DNA from: Streptomyces sp. NBC_01381
GTDB taxonomy: Bacteria; Actinomycetota; Actinomycetes; Streptomycetales; Streptomycetaceae
Assembly (NCBI RefSeq): GCF_026340305.1
Contig: NZ_JAPEPI010000004.1
Span: 372,001-436,000 of the forward strand
Direction: 5' to 3'
Length of the DNA: 64,000 nt
Both the position numbers and the translations under genes were made by a program. How positions within the stretch are numbered: the stretch's first letter is position 1; every line of letters begins with the position of its first letter. The notes beneath the pieces are model-generated. The model was not told the DNA's origin. It was given only the letters and a program-made list of their open reading frames with translations, and made no database searches. Positions 58,793-64,000 of this stretch are shown here, piece by piece.

Positions 58793-59431
58793 TCACCCCG
58801 CCAGCTCCGCCAGCCACGGATGCCCGGGGTGGATGAGTTCGAGCCATCCGCTCAGGGCACCCCGTCGCGTCCGGCCAAGCAGCGGCAGCACCCCGTCGAA
58901 GTCCGCCTGATCCTTGGGACGTAGCGCCTTCGCCTTGAACAGCAGCACCAACTCCGGTACCAGATACGGGACTCCGTCCGGCGTTCGCTCGATGATCGCG
59001 TCGTACGGCAGACGCAACTTCTCGTCCCTCCGGCAGATCCACGTCCCGCCCTCGTGCGGCTCGCGGAAGACGTCGAACAGGAACTGCCCGCTCGCCGGAT
59101 CGCGCAGCCAGGTCTGATGCGTGGCCGCCAGCACTTCCGCTCCCGCCTCCGGCCAGACCCGCCCTGAACCGACCGCGTCAAACACGTACTCGGGGAAGCG
59201 GTCCCGAATCTCCGGGAACTCCGCCGCGGGCACCGCGATCTCCAGATCGCCGTGCGGCCGCGACTCTTCCCCGCGGAACAGATCCAGCGCCCACCCCGCC
59301 GCGATGAACCAGGGCGTACCGACCCCGTCCAGGCGCTCCGCGACGCGTTCCGGACGCCAGGCGTCCCCCCAACGGGCCTTCAGCTCGTCCACGGTGAGCA
59401 CATCGCCGCCGGGCGGCAGGGATTCGGACAT
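58793..59431 (-). CDS. Nucleotidyltransferase-fold protein (ANT/LinB-like)
   Basis: Encodes 212 residues from the ATG at 59431. An in-frame GTG two codons upstream is possible. The core motif is PWFIAAGWALDLFRGEESRPHGDLEIAVP near residues 38-67. It matches the GG/W...HxDxDI pattern of aminoglycoside and lincosamide nucleotidyltransferase relatives, but the second acid position reads GDLEI rather than DxD. YDAIIERTPDGVPYLVPELVLLFKAKALRPKDQADFDGVLPLL is the usual C-terminal half. An antibiotic-modifying role is possible but not shown. Confidence 0.8.
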   Translation of the reverse strand: MSESLPPGGDVLTVDELKARWGDAWRPERVAERLDGVGTPWFIAAGWALDLFRGEESRPHGDLEIAVPAAEFPEIRDRFPEYVFDAVGSGRVWPEAGAEVLAATHQTWLRDPASGQFLFDVFREPHEGGTWICRRDEKLRLPYDAIIERTPDGVPYLVPELVLLFKAKALRPKDQADFDGVLPLLGRTRRGALSGWLELIHPGHPWLAELAG

Positions 59432-59440
59432 CGGCACAAC

Positions 59441-60241
59441 CTACGCGGAACGCCGGTTGCCGTCGTCGTCGCAGGGCAGGTCCGCGGCCTCGTGGTGGGC
59501 GAGGAAGTCGCGGGTGGCCTGCCGTTCGACCTCTGTGATCGCGGTGGGTTCGACATTGATGACGCCGCCGAAGGGCCGGTCGACGTCACGGATGATGCAC
59601 AGCGTCGTCGTCAGGAGCGCGGTGATCACGGTGAGCACGATGAGCTGGCCGCGGTTGTTCCTGCGGGGCAGGCAGACGGCGAGGGCCACGACGGTGATGG
59701 TGAGGGTGGCGAGCAGGAACCAGAAGATGGCGCTCGGGATGCTGGCAGTGGCCTGCGTGAGGCGTTCCTCGCGTTCGTCGGCCCGTTTGTTGTCGGCGGC
59801 GATCAGCATGCCGAAGACGGGCTTGCCTTCCACGTCCCGGAAGGAATGGCGGAGGTCGGTCGACCAGACGCTGGGTGCGGCCGACCCACTGCCGTCGTCG
59901 GCCATGGCGGGCCATTCCTGGGCGCTCACGGCACGTGCGTAACACACGGCGTCCGCCTGGATCCGTTCCCGCTCTGACGCCGGTGTGTACTCGGCGATCT
60001 CGGTGAGCTGGTCGAGCGCGCGGGCCTCACCGCGCGAGGCGACCTCGGCCTTGCCGTAGGAGCCGGATGCGGTCACCAGCACGAAGGCCAGCAGCAGGAC
60101 GGTCAGTGTCAGCGACGGGCCGACGAGGTCCTTGACGGCCATGCCGGCGTCGTCGTCGCTCATCAGCCGTGGTCGCAGGAACCGGTTCGCCGCAAGACCT
60201 GCGAGCAGAGCGACCACAGCGACGACGATAACGAGGACCAC
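59441..60241 (-). CDS. Bestrophin-like (DUF4239) membrane protein
   Basis: Encodes 266 residues from a GTG start with aggagg six bases upstream. Four hydrophobic segments: residues 3-20, 42-60, 172-195 and 202-222. Between helices 2 and 3 is a soluble domain (YGKAEVASRGEARALDQLTEIAEYTP ... SFRDVEGKPVFGMLIAADNKR). The pattern is that of DUF4239, called bestrophin-like although the channel role is unproven. It follows the damaged flavohemoglobin gene on the same strand. The read-through frame of that gene overlaps its start. Confidence 0.85.
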   Translation of the reverse strand: MVLVIVVAVVALLAGLAANRFLRPRLMSDDDAGMAVKDLVGPSLTLTVLLLAFVLVTASGSYGKAEVASRGEARALDQLTEIAEYTPASERERIQADAVCYARAVSAQEWPAMADDGSGSAAPSVWSTDLRHSFRDVEGKPVFGMLIAADNKRADEREERLTQATASIPSAIFWFLLATLTITVVALAVCLPRRNNRGQLIVLTVITALLTTTLCIIRDVDRPFGGVINVEPTAITEVERQATRDFLAHHEAADLPCDDDGNRRSA

Positions 60242-60382
60242 GGATACCTCCTGAGCAGGCGAAAGACCCCGCCGCTGCGGAATCCGCCGTGATCATGACC
60301 TGCTCTGCGACGCCCGAAAGCCCGGGCACGTTCGATTGCCTCGTACGAGCGAAACGCTTGCGCGGGAAAGCCTCCCTGCCGG

Positions 60383-61470
60383 CTACGCCTGGGCGAGCCA
60401 CAGGTCCGGGCCGAACACCTCATAGGTACGTCGGTGAGGTCGACGCGTCCGGTGCGGTGGCCGGAGTCGGGGTCCTCGTACCAGAAGTGGGCCGTGGCGG
60501 CGGGGAGTTTGGCCGTGAGTGCCTCGTGGTCGGCGCGCAGTGCATGGTCGCCGGGGGCGCGGTCGGCGTGCACGACCGTCACGGGGCCCGGGTGCCCCGT
60601 GGCAACGAGCTGCTCGAGCATGGCCAGCATGGGCGTGCAGCCGATGCCCGCGGAGGCGAGCAGCAGGGGCGCGTCGCCGGGCTCGAGGACGAGGTCGCCG
60701 TAGGGCGCCGAGACCCGCAGCTGGTCGCCCTGCCGGACGTGCGTGTGCAGGTGGTGTGAGACCTCTCCGTCGGGGTCGCCACCTGTGCCCGTGACCTGCT
60801 TGACGGCGATCGCACGGGTCGTGGCGGACGGCGCGCCGGTGAGGCTGTACTGGCGTATCTGCCGTGCGCCGTCGGCCAGTTGGACCTGCACGGAGACGTA
60901 CTGCCCGGCCCTGAACGCGGGCGCCGGGTGACCGTCGGCCGGGCGCAGCAGGAACGACGCGACATGGGGCGTCTCCTCGGTGCGGGCCACCACCTCCCAC
61001 TGGCGCCACACATCACCGTCGGCCACGCCCTGCTCCGCGTACAGCCGCGTCTCGATCGCGATCAGGGCGTTCGCCATCAGCCAGTACACCTCGTCCCAGG
61101 CGGCGGCGACCTCGGGCGTGACCGCGTCGCCGAGCACCTCGGCGATGGCCTCGAACAGGTGCCGGTGCACGAGGGGGTACTGGTCGGCCCGCACGCCGAG
61201 CGATGCGTGCTTGTGTGCGATGCGGTTCAGCATCACGTCGGGCCGCTCGTCGGGGTGCTCGACCAGATACGTGGCGAAGGCGGCGATGGATCCCGCGAGC
61301 GCCTGGCGCTGTGTGCCGGCGGCCTGGTTGCCGCGGTTGAACAGGTCGCGCAGCAACTCGGGCCGGGCCGCGAACAGCTTCCCGTAGAAGCGTTCGGTGA
61401 TGTCCTCGATGGCGGCGCCGACGGCGGGAAGCGTGGCGCGGACGACGGCGGCCGAAGACTCGGTGAGCAT
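60383..61470 (-). pseudogene. hmp: Flavohemoglobin (hmp) with internal deletion and frameshift
   Basis: From the ATG at 61470 the globin domain (FNRGNQAAGTQRQALAGSIAAF; proximal His in NRIAHKHASLG), FAD domain (IRQYSLTGAP) and the start of the NAD domain (LLASAGIGCTPMLAMLEQLVA) are intact. After GRVDLTDV the sequence jumps in another frame to YEVFGPDLWLAQA and its natural stop at 60383. The missing piece is about 35 residues, including the family's CGPxxFM motif. In the surviving frame translation would run to 60163 with about 70 unrelated residues. Upstream is an NsrR-type site. Confidence 0.85.
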
Positions 61471-61483
61471 CAACGGGCCCCTT

Positions 61484-61506
61484 AATGTGCATGTGAGATT
61501 CGTATT
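61484..61506. promoter_or_regulatory. NsrR-type site upstream of hmp
   Basis: A 23-base A/T-rich dyad of 11-1-11 form lies 14 bases upstream of the flavohemoglobin ATG. On the coding strand it begins aatacgaatct and, after one base, ends acatgcacatt. Half-site identity is six of eleven. Spacing and position match NsrR sites of Streptomyces hmp genes. Confidence 0.7.
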
Positions 61507-61555
61507 AAGCGGTACGCGGCGGCGCGGGCCGTCGGCGGCGGTGGTGGTGGTGCGG

Positions 61556-61999
61556 TCAGTCCGCCCGGGGCGTGGCGGAGAGTGTGACCAGCAGCGGGCC
61601 GGTCGGCGCCTTGGTGAGATCGCTGAGGGTCAGCGGATCGAGCGCGGCGAAGAACGCCTCCTGCGCCTGGCGCAGCGCGCCGCGCAGCCGGCAGGCGGAG
61701 CGCAGTGGGCACGGTGTCGTGCCCTCGCAGTCCACGACATCCCCGGGCCCTTCAAGTTCCCGCACGAGACCGCCGGCCGAGGCGTGGCGTCCGGCTGCGG
61801 TGAGCGCAAGCCCGCCGCCCCGGCCGCGACGCGCCTCGACCAGTCCCATGTGCTGCAACTTGGCGACGACCTTCGCGGTGTGCGTGTACGGCACGTCCAT
61901 GGCGGCGGCGACCTCGCGCGTGGTGGGCAGTTCGCCCTCTTCGACGGAGAGGCGCATCAGCACGCGCAGAGCCAGATCCGTGAACCGTGTCAGCCGCAT
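61556..61999 (-). CDS. nsrR: NsrR-type Rrf2 nitric-oxide sensor
   Basis: Encodes 147 residues. The winged HTH is MRLTRFTDLALRVLMRLSVEEGELPTTREVAAAMDVPYTHTAKVV. The iron-sulfur ligands are the three cysteines in CEGTTPCPLRSAC near residues 91-103. NsrR holds a [4Fe-4S] cluster there, loses DNA binding when nitric oxide damages the cluster, and so switches on flavohemoglobin. The next gene downstream is that flavohemoglobin, now damaged. A second 23-base site sits just before the NsrR gene itself. Confidence 0.92.
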   Translation of the reverse strand: MRLTRFTDLALRVLMRLSVEEGELPTTREVAAAMDVPYTHTAKVVAKLQHMGLVEARRGRGGGLALTAAGRHASAGGLVRELEGPGDVVDCEGTTPCPLRSACRLRGALRQAQEAFFAALDPLTLSDLTKAPTGPLLVTLSATPRAD

Positions 62000-62014
62000 G
62001 AGGGCAAGCTATTA

Positions 62015-62037
62015 AAGTTGCATCTGAAAGGCAAGTT
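62015..62037. promoter_or_regulatory. NsrR-type site upstream of nsrR
   Basis: The 23-base stretch aagttgcatct-g-aaaggcaagtt is an 11-1-11 dyad with eight of eleven paired positions. It ends or begins 16 bases from the NsrR start codon. It fits autoregulation and has the same form as the site before the flavohemoglobin gene. Confidence 0.75.
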
Positions 62038-62062
62038 ATCGCCTGGCGGGGGAGCCGGCAGG

Positions 62063-63223
62063 TCAGGCGTAGATCTGGGCGTAGAGGTCCTGGATCTCTT
62101 CGGTGGTGGGTACGACGGGGTTGTTCGCGGGGGAGCCGGAGGCCAAGGCCTGCTGCGCCATGAGGGGTGTCACGCGGTTCCAGGCGTCCTGGTCGATGCC
62201 GTGGTCGCGAGGGCTGGGGACGTGCAGGTCGCGGCAGAGGCTGTGCAGGGCATCGACGAACTTGGCGGCCGCGGTGGCATCGCCGTCCGCGGGCGTCGCG
62301 GCCTGCAGGGCGCGGGCGCAGTCGGCGTACCGCGCGGTCGCCGCATGGAGGGAGAAGGCGGTCACGGCAGGGAAGAGCATGGCGTTCGACAGGCCGTGGG
62401 CGACGTGGAAGTGCGCGCCGATCGGGCGGCTCATGCCGTGGACGAGGGCCACGCCGGAGTTGGAGAACGCGATGCCGGCCTGCGTCGCGGCGAGCATCAT
62501 CGCCCCGCGGGCCCGGATGTCGCCGCCGTCGGCGTAGGCGTGGCGCAGATGGCGGCCGATGGTGGCGATCGCGGTGAGGGCGAGGCTGTCGGAGAAGGGG
62601 TTGGCCTTGCGGCTGACGTACGCCTCGACGGCGTGCGTCAGGGCGTCGATGCCGGTGTCGGCGGTCAGCCGCGGCGGCATGGACAGGGCCAACTCGACGT
62701 CGAGGACGGCGGCGAGCGGCAGGAACGCCGGGCCCAGGCAGAGCATCTTCTCCTGGGTGGCGCTGTCGGTGATGACGGTGACCTGGGTTGCTTCCGATCC
62801 GCTGCCGGCGGTGGTGGGGACCGCGATGACGGGGAGCGCGGGGCCGAGGTTGACGCATGGCGCCTTGTAGTCGCGCATCTGGCCGCCCTGGGCGCCGAGC
62901 AGGGCCAGGGCCTTGGCGGTGTCCATCGGGCTGCCGCCGCCGAACCCGATCACCGAGTCCGCCTCGTGGTCGTGCAGCGCCCGCAGTCCAGGGGAAAGGG
63001 CGTCGGTCGTCGGGTCGGGCACCGTGCCGGAGAACAGCCGCGGACGCAGCCCGGCCTTCTGCAGTGTCGCCAGCATGCGTTCCGCCGCGCCCGTCTGCTC
63101 CAGGAACGCGTCGGTGACCAGGAGGGGCCGGCTCAGCCCCAACCCCGTGATGACGTCGCCCAGTTCGTCGGTGGCGCCGCGGCCGACGCGCATGATCCTT
63201 GGCAGGGACGGGCTGGCAACCAT
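62063..63223 (-). CDS. Iron-containing alcohol dehydrogenase
   Basis: Encodes 386 residues. The NAD-binding GGGSPMDTAKA and the metal-binding set are clear: DTGIDALTHAVEAY, then HGMSRPIGAHFHVAHGLSNA, which carries the His ligands. VPTTAGSGSEATQVTVITD is the family signature. Group III alcohol dehydrogenases reduce or oxidise short alcohols, lactaldehyde or maleylacetate. The divergent LysR gene at the right edge is the likely regulator. A run of four aggaggag repeats lies in the upstream region. Confidence 0.93.
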   Translation of the reverse strand: MVASPSLPRIMRVGRGATDELGDVITGLGLSRPLLVTDAFLEQTGAAERMLATLQKAGLRPRLFSGTVPDPTTDALSPGLRALHDHEADSVIGFGGGSPMDTAKALALLGAQGGQMRDYKAPCVNLGPALPVIAVPTTAGSGSEATQVTVITDSATQEKMLCLGPAFLPLAAVLDVELALSMPPRLTADTGIDALTHAVEAYVSRKANPFSDSLALTAIATIGRHLRHAYADGGDIRARGAMMLAATQAGIAFSNSGVALVHGMSRPIGAHFHVAHGLSNAMLFPAVTAFSLHAATARYADCARALQAATPADGDATAAAKFVDALHSLCRDLHVPSPRDHGIDQDAWNRVTPLMAQQALASGSPANNPVVPTTEEIQDLYAQIYA

Positions 63224-63254
63224 GCAGACCTCGCGACGTTGGGAGGAAGGGGGG

Positions 63255-63286
63255 AGGAGGAGAGGAGGAGAGGAGGAGAGGAGGAG
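63255..63286. repeat. Four perfect 8-bp tandem repeats (aggaggag)
   Basis: Exact units of aggaggag at 63255, 63263, 63271 and 63279. They lie 32 bases upstream of the alcohol dehydrogenase start, inside its leader or promoter. On the dehydrogenase-coding strand they read as C/T-rich. Confidence 0.95.
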
Positions 63287-63402
63287 AGGCGCCTGGGGCA
63301 GACGAGTTGGCCGGGTCTGTTCGACTGTGCCCCCTGCGCCGGTGTGCGTTCAATCGCCAATGACGCACACACGGTGTGCACTTATGCAGATACGTTGCTC
63401 TC

Positions 63403-64000
63403 GTGTGCCCCTGTCCACGTCCCGAGCCGGCTGCGAGCGAGCCGACCCTGCCCGTGCAGTCCGGCCGTGCGGAGGTCGATCCGCGCAAGCTGCGCGCGGA
63501 CGATCTTCGCCACCTTCTCGCGGTCGCCCGTACGGGACGTCTGGTCTCGGCGGCCGACGCGCTGGGCGTCGACCACACCACCGTCTCCCGCCGGATCGCC
63601 GCGCTGGAGAAGAGTCTTGGCGTGCGTCTGATGGAACGGGGCGCCGAAGGGTGGGTCCTGACGGATGCGGGCAGGGCCGTCTCGGAGGACGCACGGGCGA
63701 TCGAGGAGGCGCTGGCCCGGGTCGCCGACGCGGTCTCCGGCCAGGAGGCGCCGTCGCTGCACGGCACGGTGCGGGTGTGCGCCCCCGACGGCTTCGGCAC
63801 GGTCTTCGCCACGCCCGCGCTGGCCCGCGTCCGCCGGGACCATCCCCGGCTGCAGGTCGAACTGATCACGGCGACACGGCAGTTGGCCCTGCACCCGTCC
63901 GGTTTCGATCTCGCCCTGGCCATCGGCAGGCCGCCGGGCAACCGCCTGGTGACCGAACACCTCAGGCACTACACGCTGGGCCTGTACGCCAGCGACGAGT
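63403..64000 (+). CDS. LysR family regulator (C-terminus off the right edge)
   Basis: At least 199 residues up to the window end. The winged HTH is DDLRHLLAVARTGRLVSAADALGVDHTTVSRRIAALEKSLGVRLMERGAEGW. The effector domain begins near 120 (LHGTVRVCAPDGFGTVFATPALARVRRDHPRLQVELI). The start is uncertain: GTG at 63403 or GTG at 63454, neither with a clear ribosome site. Divergent from the iron alcohol dehydrogenase, its likely target. Confidence 0.88.
   Translation, partial: MCPCPRPEPAASEPTLPVQSGRAEVDPRKLRADDLRHLLAVARTGRLVSAADALGVDHTTVSRRIAALEKSLGVRLMERGAEGWVLTDAGRAVSEDARAIEEALARVADAVSGQEAPSLHGTVRVCAPDGFGTVFATPALARVRRDHPRLQVELITATRQLALHPSGFDLALAIGRPPGNRLVTEHLRHYTLGLYASDE

Noticed and set aside
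61397..63631. A 744-codon open frame on the forward strand across nsrR and the alcohol dehydrogenase
   Set aside because: It runs opposite two genes with diagnostic motifs and has repetitive Gly/Val/Arg composition.
1..64000. Biosynthetic gene cluster around the P450, methyltransferases, VOC and SnoaL-like genes
   Set aside because: No PKS, NRPS, terpene synthase, RiPP precursor or other core enzyme was seen. The enzymes are scattered and paired with separate regulators.
1..64000. tRNA, rRNA or integrase/attachment sites
   Set aside because: No cloverleaf-like sequence, rRNA segment, integrase gene or paired attachment repeats were noticed. A covariance search would be needed to exclude a tRNA.

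Overview
The window is a piece of a Streptomyces (or very close actinomycete) chromosome. Base composition is very GC-rich with G or C at almost every third codon position. GTG and TTG starts are common. Family content is typical of the genus: a DUF574-type SAM methyltransferase, an ECF41 sigma factor, GlxA regulators, an MsiK-type sugar ABC operon without its own ATPase, a SpoIIE phosphatase, and an NsrR with a flavohemoglobin. No rRNA, tRNA, CRISPR array or complete insertion sequence was seen. The content reads as chromosome-arm accessory DNA: many small regulator plus enzyme pairs, several decayed genes, and many short tandem repeats.

Layout. 0-13 kb: a partial membrane kinase-like ATPase on the left edge, small conserved proteins, an Lrp/LysE exporter pair, methyltransferases, a secreted RTX-like Ca-binding protein, an AlkD-like protein, an AraC regulator, an ankyrin lipoprotein and a TPR-like protein. 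13.4-13.8 kb: three 124-bp tandem repeats in a gene-free stretch. 14-24 kb: GlxA regulator with isochorismatase-like hydrolase, ECF41 sigma factor with an SRPBCC protein, TetR with an NAD-binding oxidoreductase and a clear operator, a bacterial HPF1-like protein, and an Imm49-containing fusion. 24-30 kb: a NarL-type two-component system divergent from a two-gene FtsX-type ABC transporter. An 18-bp tandem repeat lies exactly over the stop/start junction of the kinase and regulator.

30-42.5 kb: an IS5-type transposase remnant, then a sugar uptake and catabolism region. It holds LacI, a solute-binding lipoprotein and two permeases, then, after three unrelated genes, class II aldolase, SIS isomerase and DeoR. 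A NADAR-domain protein sits between the halves. 42.5-54 kb: SpoIIE phosphatase, MFS/LysR divergent pair, debris of two decayed genes, P450/TetR divergent pair with a duplicated operator, MerR with a 24-bp palindrome, and a SulP transporter. 54-64 kb: ArsR/VOC operon with a leaderless promoter built on the operator, RDD protein with tandem repeats, serine hydrolase, a dead LysR, a nucleotidyltransferase, a bestrophin-like membrane protein, a flavohemoglobin with an internal deletion under an apparently intact NsrR system, an iron alcohol dehydrogenase, and the start of a LysR gene running off the right edge.

The items most worth following up are two ADP-ribosylation-related proteins (HPF1-like at 20.4 kb and NADAR at 36.8 kb, both apparently lacking a key glutamate), the 124-bp repeat array, the 18-bp repeat at the two-component junction, and the damaged flavohemoglobin. 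All function calls come from reading motifs by eye. No database search was run.
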